From Lewinellaceae bacterium (lineage in GTDB: Bacteria; Bacteroidota; Bacteroidia; Chitinophagales; Saprospiraceae): a stretch of DNA of 64,000 nucleotides. Made by a program: the position numbers and the translations under genes. Every line of letters begins with the position of its first letter. Positions within the stretch are counted from its first letter, which is position 1. Location: assembly GCA_020636275.1 (NCBI GenBank), contig JACJYD010000002.1:186001-250000 (forward strand). The letters are read 5' to 3'. Below, piece by piece: positions 1 through 8,495 of this stretch. The notes beneath the pieces were generated by a model. It had not been told where the DNA came from. It saw only the letters and a list, made by a program, of their open reading frames with translations, and ran no database searches.

Positions 1-374
1 GCGGTATCACGGTGCCTTCGCCCCGCATTTTGCTGGGTGGTCCCATGATGGGTATGGTGCAGAAAAATCTGGATGTACCCGTAGTGAAAGGCACTTCCGG
101 CATCCTGGCCCTGACCGAGCGCGAAGTGCGCGATCTGGATACCTACAGCTGTATCCGCTGCGGCCGCTGCCTGGACGCCTGTCCGCTCTTCCTCAATCCC
201 GCCCGGATGGGGCTGCTGGCCCGCAAAGGGCTTTGGGAAGAGCTGGAAGAGAACAATATCATGGATTGCTTCGAATGCGCTTCCTGCTCGTTCGTCTGTC
301 CTTCCGGAATACCGCTCGTGCAGAGCTTCCGGGTAGGGAAGGCGATGATCCGGGAGCGGAAGAGCAAGAAATAG
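1..374 (+). CDS. rnfC: Electron transport complex subunit RnfC, 3' end (partial)
   Basis: This is the C-terminal part of RnfC, the peripheral Fe-S subunit of the Rnf complex, which couples ferredoxin:NAD+ electron transfer to ion movement across the inner membrane. The frame is open from the window edge, so the gene begins upstream. Two ferredoxin-type cysteine clusters are visible, CIRCGRCLDACP (about 150-185) and CFECASCSFVCP (about 267-302), which are the two 4Fe-4S sites of the family. The order rnfC-D-G-E-A that follows is the standard operon order, so rnfB is expected just upstream. The protein ends in a basic tail, RERKSKK, directly before a palindromic repeat. Confidence 0.93.
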   Translation, partial: GITVPSPRILLGGPMMGMVQKNLDVPVVKGTSGILALTEREVRDLDTYSCIRCGRCLDACPLFLNPARMGLLARKGLWEELEENNIMDCFECASCSFVCPSGIPLVQSFRVGKAMIRERKSKK

Positions 375-388
375 TTTTTAATGTCGAG

Positions 389-430
389 TTTTTAGTTTTT
401 AGTTGTTCAAGCTCAACTAAAAACTAAAAA
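389..430. repeat. Family C palindromic repeat (rnfC-rnfD gap)
   Basis: A perfect 17-bp inverted repeat (389-405 and 414-430) is separated by an 8-nt loop. Each arm is built of the heptamer GTTTTTA. It would fold into a strong AT-rich stem in the mRNA just before the rnfD start. Further copies of the unit continue to about 444. Confidence 0.85.
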
Positions 431-444
431 TTAAAAACTAAAAA

Positions 445-1425
445 TTGAAAACAATAATCTCCACATCCCCCTTCCTGCACCACCAGGTGACGACCCCCAA
501 GATCATGTGGGAGGTGGTATACACCTTGATCCCGGTATTAGGGGTGTCGGTGTATTACTTCGGCATGAGCGCCATCCTTGTATCTGCAGCTGCGGTGGCG
601 GGCTGCCTGGTCGCCGAACGGGTGTTCGACAAGGAGAAAAAGGCGGTCGGCGACGGGAGCGCCCTGCTGACGGGCGTCTTGCTGGCGCTGTGCCTGCCGC
701 CCGGATTTCCCCTGTGGATGGCCTTTCTCGGCGGTACGATCGCCATCGGCGTCGGGAAATCGCTGTGGGGTGGTCTGGGTCAAAACGTATTCAACCCGGC
801 TTTGCTGGGCCGGGCGTTTCTGCAGGCCGCATTTCCGGAAGCCATCACGACCTGGGACCTGCCCAACGGCCATTATTGGGGCGTGAGGGGCACAAACCTG
901 GCGATGCCTTTTTTCAAAGGCCAGCCGGTCGATGCCGTGAGCACGGCCACCCCGCTTTCACAGTTGAAATTCAGCCACGAGGTCACCTCCACGATGGACC
1001 TGCTGTTGGGCAATGTGAGCGGCTCGCTGGGCGAGACTTGTGGCATCTTATTGATCCTGGCCGGGGTGTATCTGGTGTTGCGCAAGATCATCAACTGGCG
1101 CATACCGGTATCGATCCTTTTGACGGCCGGTGTCTTTTCGGGAATCCTTTACGCCATCAATCCGCAATATCCTTCTCCGCAATTCACCATTTTGGCGGGC
1201 GGGATGCTGCTCGGATCCGTATATATGGCCACCGATTACGTGACCTCGCCACTGACCTCCAGAGGCATCTGGATCTACGGGTTCGGCATCGGCTTCCTGG
1301 TGGTGATGATCCGCGTATGGGGCGGTTTGCCGGAAGGCGTAATGTATGCCATTTTATTGATGAATGCCGTGACTCCGCTGATCAACCGGTTTACACAGCG
1401 GCGGGTATATGGGCATGAAAAATAA
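445..1425 (+). CDS. rnfD: Electron transport complex subunit RnfD
   Basis: This is the integral-membrane flavin subunit of the Rnf complex, homologous to NqrB. It is 326 residues long with about nine hydrophobic segments. The motif DAVSTATPL (residues 163-171) corresponds to the S-x-A-T site where FMN is joined to threonine through a phosphoester, here T169. The start is a TTG at 445: it yields the family-typical N-terminus (MKTIISTSPFLHH), whereas the first ATG (residue 21) would cut into the first conserved block. The TTG lies directly after the family C repeat, so the usual upstream context has been replaced by repeat sequence. Confidence 0.93.
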   Translation: MKTIISTSPFLHHQVTTPKIMWEVVYTLIPVLGVSVYYFGMSAILVSAAAVAGCLVAERVFDKEKKAVGDGSALLTGVLLALCLPPGFPLWMAFLGGTIAIGVGKSLWGGLGQNVFNPALLGRAFLQAAFPEAITTWDLPNGHYWGVRGTNLAMPFFKGQPVDAVSTATPLSQLKFSHEVTSTMDLLLGNVSGSLGETCGILLILAGVYLVLRKIINWRIPVSILLTAGVFSGILYAINPQYPSPQFTILAGGMLLGSVYMATDYVTSPLTSRGIWIYGFGIGFLVVMIRVWGGLPEGVMYAILLMNAVTPLINRFTQRRVYGHEK

Positions 1426-1431
1426 GTTATG

Positions 1432-1477
1432 AGTTTTTAATTTTTAGTTGCTTGATCATAACTAGAAACTAAAAACT
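1432..1477. repeat. Family C palindromic repeat (rnfD-rnfG gap)
   Basis: Arms 1432-1449 and 1460-1477 pair with two mismatches around a 10-nt loop. More GTTTTTA-type units, in the right-arm orientation, run on to about 1498, just before the rnfG start. Confidence 0.7.
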
Positions 1478-1504
1478 AAGAACTAAAAACTAAAAACTCC
1501 TTCA

Positions 1505-2173
1505 ATGTCAACAGCTCAAACAATACCTGAAAAAGAGCCCAGTTCTTTCCGGCTGATCGCCACGCTGGGGGTGGCCGGTTTTTTCTCAGGCGTGGTGTTG
1601 GTCGGTTCCTTCATCTTCACCCAGCCGATCATTTTGGCCAACAAGGCCAAGGCGCTGAGCGCCGCTATCTACAAGGTATTGCCCGGCTGTGCGGAGTATA
1701 AATCCCTCTTGCTCACGAACGGCGTCCTGGAGCCCCTGCCCGAAGGAGTAGAATTGGGACAAGAAGGCGTTAACCCGGAGGTTTTTGCCGGTTTTGACAA
1801 GGAAGGGAAACTGATCGGATTTGCCGTTACGACCGAGGAGCCCGGATTTCAGGACATCATCGCCGGCATTTTCGGATACGACCCCGTAAAAGGGGAGATC
1901 ATCGGACTGGAGATCCTGGACAGCAAAGAAACCCCTGGTTTGGGCGACAAGATCCTCAAGGATGCCGATTTCCGGAAAAATTTCCAGGCATTGGCCACCC
2001 ATCCGGAGATAAAAGCCGTGAAGAAAGGCGAAAAAGAGAACCCCTACGAAGTAGAAGCGATCACAGGAGCGACGATCAGTTCCAAAGCTGTCGTCCGCCT
2101 GCTCAACAAGGGGATGGGGCAATGGGAGGAAGCGATGAAGGCGTATGCGGAGAGTCAAGGGGATACGGAATGA
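1505..2173 (+). CDS. rnfG: Electron transport complex subunit RnfG
   Basis: This is the FMN-binding subunit with one N-terminal membrane anchor (about residues 18-40) and a periplasmic FMN-binding domain. The sequence AITGATISSKAV (185-196) is the S/T-G-A-T motif, and T190 is the residue expected to carry covalent FMN. The 222-residue length is normal for RnfG/NqrC. It lies between rnfD and rnfE in the same direction. In the complex it passes electrons between the RnfB/RnfC side and the membrane subunits. Confidence 0.93.
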   Translation: MSTAQTIPEKEPSSFRLIATLGVAGFFSGVVLVGSFIFTQPIILANKAKALSAAIYKVLPGCAEYKSLLLTNGVLEPLPEGVELGQEGVNPEVFAGFDKEGKLIGFAVTTEEPGFQDIIAGIFGYDPVKGEIIGLEILDSKETPGLGDKILKDADFRKNFQALATHPEIKAVKKGEKENPYEVEAITGATISSKAVVRLLNKGMGQWEEAMKAYAESQGDTE

Positions 2174-2190
2174 AAGGGTTTTAAGAGTTT

Positions 2191-2310
2191 TTAAGTTTAT
2201 GAGGGTATGAGTTTTTGGGAGTTTATGAGGGTATGAGTTTTTGGGAGTTTATGAGGGTATAAGTTTTTGATCAAAAACTTATACCCTCATAAACTCAAAA
2301 ACTAAAACAT
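2191..2310. repeat. Family D repeat cluster with perfect 52-bp palindrome
   Basis: Direct copies of a roughly 26-nt unit (AGTTTATGAGGGTATGAG followed by TTTTTGGG) lead into a perfect inverted repeat with arms 2245-2270 and 2271-2296 and no loop (centre TGATCA). It fills the rnfG-rnfE gap. It could act as an mRNA stem, but no function can be assigned from sequence. Confidence 0.9.
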
Positions 2311-2319
2311 AAATTGAGA

Positions 2320-2949
2320 ATGAACCTGAACAATAGTCGAACCGCCGAGGAATTCCTCAAAGGCTTGTGGAAAGAAAATCCTGTCTTTGTGGCCGTGCTT
2401 GGCATGTGCCCAACGCTGGCGGTGACCAATTCGGCCATCAACGCGCTGGCGATGGGGGCGGCAACCACCTTCGTGTTGTTTTTTTCGAGCTTGCTGGTCA
2501 GTCTGATGCGCAAGGCCATCCCGAAGCAGGTTCGGATCACGACCTATATCGTCATCATCGCCACATTTGTGTCCATGGTCGACATGCTGCTGGCGGCGCT
2601 GGTGCCCGACATTCACAAGGCGCTGGGCGCCTTCATCGCCCTGATTGTGGTCAACTGCGTGATCCTGGGCCGGCAGGAGGCCTTCGCCTCCAAAAACAAG
2701 CCCGGCCTGGCCATGATGGACGCCCTCGGCATGGGCATCGGTTTTTCCATGGCCCTGATGATGATCGGCATCGTGCGGGAGGTACTGGGCAGTGGTTCCA
2801 TTTTCAACATTCCCCTCTTCGGCCCCACCTTCGAGCCGTGGATCATTATGATATTGCCTCCGGGCGGGTTTTTTACTTTGGGATTCCTCTTGCTGTTTTT
2901 CAATTGGTACGCAGAGCGCAGGAAGAAACTAAAGGCAGAGGTTAGTTAG
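2320..2949 (+). CDS. rnfE: Electron transport complex subunit RnfE
   Basis: This is a polytopic membrane subunit homologous to NqrD, with about six transmembrane helices. Family blocks seen are NPVFVAVLGMCPTLAVTNS near the N-terminus and GRQEAFASKN in the middle. The conserved cysteine of the LGMCP segment corresponds to a ligand of the intramembrane Fe-S centre shared with RnfA. I take the ATG at 2320; a TTG six bases upstream is also possible. The C-terminus is basic (RRKKLK). The last codons and the TAG stop (GTTAGTTAG) run straight into the next AT-rich repeat. Confidence 0.92.
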   Translation: MNLNNSRTAEEFLKGLWKENPVFVAVLGMCPTLAVTNSAINALAMGAATTFVLFFSSLLVSLMRKAIPKQVRITTYIVIIATFVSMVDMLLAALVPDIHKALGAFIALIVVNCVILGRQEAFASKNKPGLAMMDALGMGIGFSMALMMIGIVREVLGSGSIFNIPLFGPTFEPWIIMILPPGGFFTLGFLLLFFNWYAERRKKLKAEVS

Positions 2950-2955
2950 TTTTTG

Positions 2956-3008
2956 AGTTTATGAGGGTATAAGTTTTTATGAATCAAAAACTTATACCCT
3001 CATAAACT
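2956..3008. repeat. Family D palindrome (rnfE-rnfA gap)
   Basis: Perfect 23-bp arms at 2956-2978 and 2986-3008 flank the loop ATGAATC. The stem continues outward with one G-T type mismatch. A further right-arm half unit follows to about 3050, just before the rnfA ATG. Confidence 0.9.
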
Positions 3009-3054
3009 TAAAAACAAAAAAAAACTCATCTCCCTCATAAACTTAAAAACTAAA

Positions 3055-3630
3055 ATGGAACTCTTCTGGATCTTCATCTCCGCCCTTCTCATCAACAACT
3101 TCACCCTGGCATACTTCCTGGGCATCTGCCCGTTTCTTGGGGTGTCGACCAAAGTGGTGACCGCCTTCCGGCTGGGATTGGCCAATATTTTCGTCATGCT
3201 GATCACGGCCCTGTGTTCGTGGGCCTTGAATACTTACATATTGCCCTTTGCACCCTATCTGCGGCTTATCAGCTTCATCATCGTCATCGCCTCTACGGTG
3301 CAGTTCGTGGAGATGGCGATCAAGAAATTGAGTCCGGAGCTGTTTCGCGCGCTGGGTATTTTCCTCCCCCTGATCACGACCAACTGTGCCATTCTCGGTC
3401 TGGCCTTGTTTTCAACAAATAAAGGCTATGGCCTGGTCGAAGGTCTGGTCTACGCTCTGGGCGCAGGCGGCGGCGTTACCCTGGCCCTGGTCTTGATGGC
3501 CGGTATCCGCGAGGAAACGCGGGTGTTGGATATTCCCAAGGTCATTCAGGGCACGGCCCTGAGCCTCATCATTGCCGGGATCTTGTCAATGGCGTTTATG
3601 GGGTTTGCGGGGATGTTTGCGGCGAATTAG
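3055..3630 (+). CDS. rnfA: Electron transport complex subunit RnfA
   Basis: This is the membrane subunit homologous to NqrE, 191 residues with about six helices, and it partners RnfE around the intramembrane iron-sulfur site. Clear family blocks are LLINNFTLAYFLGICPFLGVS at the N-terminus and FLPLITTNCAILGLAL in the middle; the ICPF and TNCAI cysteines are the expected metal ligands. RnfA and RnfE share an inverted repeat topology, seen here in the matching CP and NC motifs. It is the last canonical rnf gene of the operon. Confidence 0.93.
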   Translation: MELFWIFISALLINNFTLAYFLGICPFLGVSTKVVTAFRLGLANIFVMLITALCSWALNTYILPFAPYLRLISFIIVIASTVQFVEMAIKKLSPELFRALGIFLPLITTNCAILGLALFSTNKGYGLVEGLVYALGAGGGVTLALVLMAGIREETRVLDIPKVIQGTALSLIIAGILSMAFMGFAGMFAAN

Positions 3631-3633
3631 GCT

Positions 3634-3775
3634 ATGCCAGGTTTTTAAGTTTATAAGGGAGGTGGCTATGCCAAGTTTTTAAGTTTATAAGGGAGGTGGC
3701 TATGCCAAGTTTTTAAGTTTATAAGGGTATAAGTTTTTATGAATCAAAAACTTATACCCTTATAAACTCAAAAAC
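3634..3775. repeat. Family D array with three direct copies and a palindrome
   Basis: A direct repeat beginning GGCTATGCCAAG, followed by AGTTTATAAGGG and a GAGGT linker, occurs three times. The last copy runs into a 30-bp inverted repeat (3709-3738 and 3746-3775, one mismatch) with the same ATGAATC loop as the copy at 2956-3008. The shared loop shows common ancestry. Confidence 0.88.
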
Positions 3776-3794
3776 TAAAAAAAAAACTTTTATA

Positions 3795-3962
3795 ATGAAT
3801 TATCTTCTTCCCATCCTCGCCCTCACTGCCCTGGCCGCCGGCTGGATGGCCGTGCAGCTCATTGCCCGCCGCCTGGGCACCAAGAACCACATCGATGAAT
3901 TTGAGCATGGGTGTGGGAATTGTACCTGTGGGGGAGGGGGGACATGTAAGACAAAGCAGTAG
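3795..3962 (+). CDS. Small Cys-rich single-span membrane protein at the end of the rnf operon
   Basis: A 55-residue protein with one hydrophobic helix (about residues 3-24), a short basic/polar stretch (RRLGTKN), an acidic EFEHG segment and a cysteine-rich tail (C40, C43, C45, C51; CGNCTC then TC). It lies between two family D repeats and is co-directional with rnfA. The layout resembles FeoB-associated Cys-rich membrane proteins and recalls NqrM, which helps mature the iron site of the related Na+-NQR. I do not recognise it as a named family. A role in metal delivery or maturation of Rnf is inferred from layout and position only. Confidence 0.7.
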   Translation: MNYLLPILALTALAAGWMAVQLIARRLGTKNHIDEFEHGCGNCTCGGGGTCKTKQ

Positions 3963-3977
3963 GCTACGTCAGTTATT

Positions 3978-4064
3978 GGCTATGCCAGTTTTTAAGTTTA
4001 TAAGGGTATAAGTTTTTGATTCATAAAAACTTATACCCTTATAAACTTAAAAACCTGACAAAGC
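3978..4064. repeat. Family D palindrome after the rnf operon
   Basis: Perfect 30-bp arms at 3988-4017 and 4025-4054 flank the loop GATTCAT. Outside them a GGCTATGCC/AAAGCC pair partly extends the stem. A second right-arm half unit follows to about 4092. It lies between convergent genes and could serve as a bidirectional terminator. Confidence 0.88.
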
Positions 4065-4093
4065 CATTACCCTTATAAACTTAAAAACTAATC

Positions 4094-5281
4094 TTAATCC
4101 TGCAACACCCCATCTTTCACCACGACCACCCCGTCGATGGTCACGGTGGCGTTGGTGACGGGAAAGTAATAGGCGCCCTCCACGGAGTTTTCTCCGCCCG
4201 TGTCGGCATTATTGCCCAGATAGAGGTAGACCATGCCGGCAGCTAATCCCGGCCGGAAATTGACAGCTCCCTCTTCGATGATTTGCAAGCCGGTATTTAA
4301 GCCAATGGAGAGTCGGCCCAGCAGGCGGGCTTCTTTTTCATAGGGGGCAAAGTGCGCTTCGATACAATCCTTGCCCTCTCCCTTCAATTCTCCCATCATG
4401 CCGTCGGTGAATGTGACAGACAGGTTTTTCACCTGGGGTAGATCATCGCAGCGTGAAGCAGGTATGAAAAGCTTGCCGCTGGCAGAATGTTCATGGATGG
4501 TTTGGTAGATCATACCACTGGGCACTGATTCGACCCTTTCCATGAAGGGTTTTTCACGATCCGCTGCAGTCGTACTTCCATCCAGAAACCAACAGCTCCT
4601 TCCGGTCGTTTGGAACCTGATATCCGTACCGAATGGCGTCGTAATGTGCACTTCTTTGGATTGAACCAGCATCTCTTCCAGCTTCATCCCCGTTTTACGT
4701 ACTTTTTCAAAATCAGCTGTCAATCCCTTTAAGTATTCAGTAGTGTATGTTTCCATATCCATTCCGGAAGCTTTCGCTTGTTCTTCGGTAGGGTAAGTAA
4801 AAATGACTACTCGCATTTTCCCCAGCATCAAGGCCTGAAGTTGGAGCATGCCAACCTCTTCCAGTTTCTTTTTCTTGACTTCTGACAATCCCTCCATCAG
4901 GGCGTTCCACTTTGCCTGATCTTCTGAATAAGGCATTATCATGACAAGGACATCCACGTCCTCCAGCCATTTAATAGAGGGATCGGAGAACGAAAGAAAG
5001 TGCTCTTCCGACACATCGGTGAGGAGGAAGTTTTGGATCTTATCCGTTGTTATGTTCAAAAAGGGGGTTCCTCCCATCTTCAACACGCCTGTGGCAATGG
5101 CCTCCATCATTCGCAAGGAATATTCCCCGCCGGTAATAAAGACGATCTCTCCGGGCTCTACGGAAACTAAGGTGGCGGCGACGTTATCACCGATTTTTTG
5201 ATAGTCGAGGTCCTGACTCAGAATGGCTTGAACAAAGGTGAGACTCAGGAGCAGGAGGAAAAAGGTTCTAATGTTTTTCAT
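4094..5281 (-). CDS. Exported peptidase M29-like protein, probably lacking metal ligands
   Basis: A 395-residue protein with an N-terminal signal peptide (MKNIRTFFLLLLSLTF, cleavage about residue 22). The ATG at 5281 is chosen because it starts the signal peptide; an ATG further upstream would overlap the preceding gene. The order of blocks fits the M29 aminopeptidase family: HITTPFGTDIRFQTTGR, then VPSGMIYQT, then LGRLSIGLN, then a Gly-rich end and TIDGVVVVKDG. Where M29 enzymes carry HIALG and IHxD metal ligands, this protein reads YLYLG and YYFPV, so catalytic zinc/cobalt binding looks lost or altered. Family membership is moderately supported; enzymatic activity is doubtful. Confidence 0.6.
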   Translation of the reverse strand: MKNIRTFFLLLLSLTFVQAILSQDLDYQKIGDNVAATLVSVEPGEIVFITGGEYSLRMMEAIATGVLKMGGTPFLNITTDKIQNFLLTDVSEEHFLSFSDPSIKWLEDVDVLVMIMPYSEDQAKWNALMEGLSEVKKKKLEEVGMLQLQALMLGKMRVVIFTYPTEEQAKASGMDMETYTTEYLKGLTADFEKVRKTGMKLEEMLVQSKEVHITTPFGTDIRFQTTGRSCWFLDGSTTAADREKPFMERVESVPSGMIYQTIHEHSASGKLFIPASRCDDLPQVKNLSVTFTDGMMGELKGEGKDCIEAHFAPYEKEARLLGRLSIGLNTGLQIIEEGAVNFRPGLAAGMVYLYLGNNADTGGENSVEGAYYFPVTNATVTIDGVVVVKDGVLQD

Positions 5282-5300
5282 GACAGTTTTTTTGTGATGG

Positions 5301-8300
5301 CTAAATTTTGGTAAATGACAACGCCTTTTGCTGTCCATCCTTCATCAATCGGATCCAATACATGCCTGGCTGCAGACCGGAAACCGGTAGGCTGTAATCC
5401 AGTTGTTGCTCCCACTTTTCCAGGGAAAGCTCATTCAGAACTTTGCCGTCCATGTTGAGGAGCTGTAGTTCAACCTGACCTGACCAGTCGTTTTCGAGGC
5501 GAAGGTGTACCTCATCTTTGCAGGGGTTAGGGTAGTTGGTGAATATTCCGGGGGCTGTTTTTCGGTAAGGCAATGCGTCAATGAAGGGAAATTCATAGGC
5601 TCCGATGTCAACCCCATTGCCTTGAATGCGTGCATTTCCATCGAGGTCAAACTCCGCTTCCACGCCTTCTGCAATGCCGGCGTCTACGCAAGGGCTGTTT
5701 TCCGTCAGGTGGAAATCGGTTTCCGAGACGAAGAGCGGGTCGAGGTCGTATTTGTCGGTGGGGTCCAGGATGAAATAATTGGACATGGAGGCATCGCTGC
5801 AGAGGTTGCCGCCGTTGCTGAGCCATTCCTGGTTATTGCTTCCGCTGGTGGCAAAATTGTCTCCATCAGGTTGGTGAAGAATAGTGTTTTGAAGGGTAAT
5901 GGTGGCTTTTCCTTGTTGGTGAATGCCCTCATCATTGAATGCCAGGGTGTTGTTCAAAGACATGATATTGGAGGGGTTGGAGGTATTGCCGCTCTGGAAT
6001 ATCCCCGAGCCTGGCCCCAGGTTGTTGACGAATAAGGAATTGGAAATAACTACATCCTTGCCCTCCTTCACATCTATTCCTCCGCCTTCCACTTCGCCCA
6101 AATTGGCAACGAAGTAGCAGGCGTCAACAGAAAGTTCGGGGTATATCCCATATTTGGGTGTTCCTGCAAACCCGATCCCGCCGGCGTATTGAGCGATGTT
6201 TTCCGTGAATATGCAATTTTTCACCACCCCAGAAGTTTGATAGGTGTAGAGCAGCGCCCCTCCGGATAAGATTGCGGTATTTTGATGGAATTCACTGTTG
6301 GTTACTTCAATCGTCGTCACTGGATCATCGCTGCTTTCCGGCCAGGTATAACCGCCGACGGCCCCGCCGAATTCAGCCGAATTTTCAGTGAATATGCAGT
6401 TGTCGATGAAGCCTTGAGCACCGTATTGGAGGTCGATAGCGCCATCTGTATTGGCCGTATTCCCGATGAAAGCACAGTCGTTGAAGTAGACGGAGCCTAA
6501 ATGAAAGCTGGAAGTGGCGCCGCCCCAGCCATCTATATCATCTGTCTGGTTATTAGTGAAGGTGCAGCTCGTAATCTCAAGGGTAGCGGTTCCCAAAACC
6601 GTTAGGATAGCTCCACCACCGAGGCCGCTACTATTTTGGTCAAATGTGCAGCTATGGATCTTGTGTTTCACCGTATCCCCTATGATAGCATTGATAGAAA
6701 GAGCGCCGCCCCAATCCCGGGCGAGATTCCCCTGGAAGGTGCAGTTTTCTACAAGAAAGGGTTCGGGGTTGAGGACCAGGAATTCCACCGCTCCACCATA
6801 GTGTGCATAGTTCTCCAGGAAAGTACAGTTTTTCAACGCCATCTTGTCAAAGACGAGGATGGCGCCGCCAGAATGCGGGAACCATGCGGGGTCTATCCAC
6901 GTATCCTGGTCGGAATGTCCATTGCGAATGGTAAAGCCATCAATCGTTACTTTGGTTTGAACCGTCTTGTCTACCACCACGACGTGCGGGCAGTTATCTT
7001 CCCGGTTGGCAGAAAAATTGCCCGGAACATCATCCTGCAGCAGGTCGCCGCTCAGTATGGTGGGATTGGCTTCGATGTCCCGCTCGTCGATGCTGGTTTC
7101 GGTACCGGCAAAGCCGCCGTACAGGCTCAGGGTCTGGCCGATGTAGTACCAGGTGGAGTCGGGGTTGGCCGAAGCATCGCCGGGCAGATAGGTGCCGGCT
7201 GCCACCCAGATCTGGTCGTTGAGCGTAGCTGCGGCCAGGGCACTTTGCAGGTCGGTAAAGGCGTCCTGCCAGGAGGCGCCGTCTTCGTTGCCGGCAGCAT
7301 CCTGTTTGACGTAGATGATCTTCGGGTCGAGCGAGCCGTTCCACTTGTAAATAGCCGCACCCCCTGAATTTTTCACCTTCCCGGCCCAGCCCGTCTGTGC
7401 ATCCAGAAATACGAGGGCGTTGTATCCATTGTAGTCGATGACGTGCCAGGTCCATCCGCCGTCCGTGGTGAAGACTGATATGGGATCAAAAGAGGGGTAG
7501 CCTTCCATCCCATCCGTAGTGGTACCTGAAACCCCTACATAAGTATTGTCCGTTCCTGGAACGTACTCGATGCAGGTAAGGTGGGAGAAGGGGGGTGGAG
7601 GCAGCAATTCCCATGTCGCCCCGCCATCCGAGGTGCGCATAAGAATGACGGTATCCAGAAAAACGCCAAAATCGCTGGATGATATCGCTATTCCATTCTG
7701 GGCATCTTTAAAGGCGATGGAGTGAATGTCAGAAGCTTCGACGGGAGGTTCAAATGCATCCCAGTGTAATCCTTTATCGATGCTGCGGAAGATCCGCTGG
7801 GTGGAGCCAAACCAGGCCGTATCGCCAACGGTGGTCAGGTTGTTGCTGCCGGAGAAACTGGCAAATCCTTCACCGGTTTGAAATCCAGGCCAATTGCCGG
7901 AGGATACGGTTGTCCAACTTTCTCCGCCATTGGAGGTTGTCGAAATAGAGGTAACGACGCCAAATCCGTTCAGGTCATCAAAAAAACGGATCTCCAATCC
8001 AGTGACCGGCGATTGGGGCAAAGCCTGCCAGGTATCACCCCCATCAGTAGTTTTATACAACTTGGTCGAAGCGGTACCGTGGTAGATACTGGTTACAAAA
8101 GCGGTGGTTTCGTCCAGAGCCTCAATGTCATACACCAATCGTCCGTTCGCTTCTACAATGGTCTTTACTTCCCAGGTGATCCCACCGTCAAGGGTTCTCA
8201 GCAGTTTTGGCTGAAAAAAGAAATAATCCTGATCGCCTGCCACGGCCCAGACGACATTCTCGTCTACTGCTGAAATGGCAAAGATTCCGTAATTGTCGGG

Positions 8301-8402
8301 CAATAAGCCTGCAGCCTGTGGTTCCCACTGGGCAAGGGCTGGGAGGGAAAACAAAAGGAATAAAAGGGTAGCGTGTAAGGTTTGTTTTTTCATGGTGTTC
8401 AT
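5301..8402 (-). CDS. Secreted multidomain protein: Ycf48-like propeller, beta-helix, T9SS sorting domain
   Basis: A 1033-residue exported protein. After a signal peptide (MKKQTLHATLLFLLFSLPALAQ; the true start may be the second Met at 8393), the first 350 residues hold repeats of the type TTDGGDTWQ, RTSDGGATWELL and TTDGGWTWHV, typical of Ycf48/BNR-like propellers. A choice-of-anchor-Q/parallel beta-helix region follows (YVKQDAAGNEDGASWQDAF, then many NCTFxxN and GGA turns) to about residue 940. The last ~80 residues (TNYPNPCKDEVHLRL ... GMYWIRL) form a type IX secretion sorting domain, so it is exported through T9SS to the surface or medium. Substrate and partner are unknown. Confidence 0.85.
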   Translation of the reverse strand: MNTMKKQTLHATLLFLLFSLPALAQWEPQAAGLLPDNYGIFAISAVDENVVWAVAGDQDYFFFQPKLLRTLDGGITWEVKTIVEANGRLVYDIEALDETTAFVTSIYHGTASTKLYKTTDGGDTWQALPQSPVTGLEIRFFDDLNGFGVVTSISTTSNGGESWTTVSSGNWPGFQTGEGFASFSGSNNLTTVGDTAWFGSTQRIFRSIDKGLHWDAFEPPVEASDIHSIAFKDAQNGIAISSSDFGVFLDTVILMRTSDGGATWELLPPPPFSHLTCIEYVPGTDNTYVGVSGTTTDGMEGYPSFDPISVFTTDGGWTWHVIDYNGYNALVFLDAQTGWAGKVKNSGGAAIYKWNGSLDPKIIYVKQDAAGNEDGASWQDAFTDLQSALAAATLNDQIWVAAGTYLPGDASANPDSTWYYIGQTLSLYGGFAGTETSIDERDIEANPTILSGDLLQDDVPGNFSANREDNCPHVVVVDKTVQTKVTIDGFTIRNGHSDQDTWIDPAWFPHSGGAILVFDKMALKNCTFLENYAHYGGAVEFLVLNPEPFLVENCTFQGNLARDWGGALSINAIIGDTVKHKIHSCTFDQNSSGLGGGAILTVLGTATLEITSCTFTNNQTDDIDGWGGATSSFHLGSVYFNDCAFIGNTANTDGAIDLQYGAQGFIDNCIFTENSAEFGGAVGGYTWPESSDDPVTTIEVTNSEFHQNTAILSGGALLYTYQTSGVVKNCIFTENIAQYAGGIGFAGTPKYGIYPELSVDACYFVANLGEVEGGGIDVKEGKDVVISNSLFVNNLGPGSGIFQSGNTSNPSNIMSLNNTLAFNDEGIHQQGKATITLQNTILHQPDGDNFATSGSNNQEWLSNGGNLCSDASMSNYFILDPTDKYDLDPLFVSETDFHLTENSPCVDAGIAEGVEAEFDLDGNARIQGNGVDIGAYEFPFIDALPYRKTAPGIFTNYPNPCKDEVHLRLENDWSGQVELQLLNMDGKVLNELSLEKWEQQLDYSLPVSGLQPGMYWIRLMKDGQQKALSFTKI

Positions 8403-8495
8403 TTTTTAATGAAGCCAAAATAGCCTGGATGCGCGTTTTGCCCTTTTCCGGTTGTAACAAATGCTTTAGATATTGTAACGGGGGTAATTAGTGAT

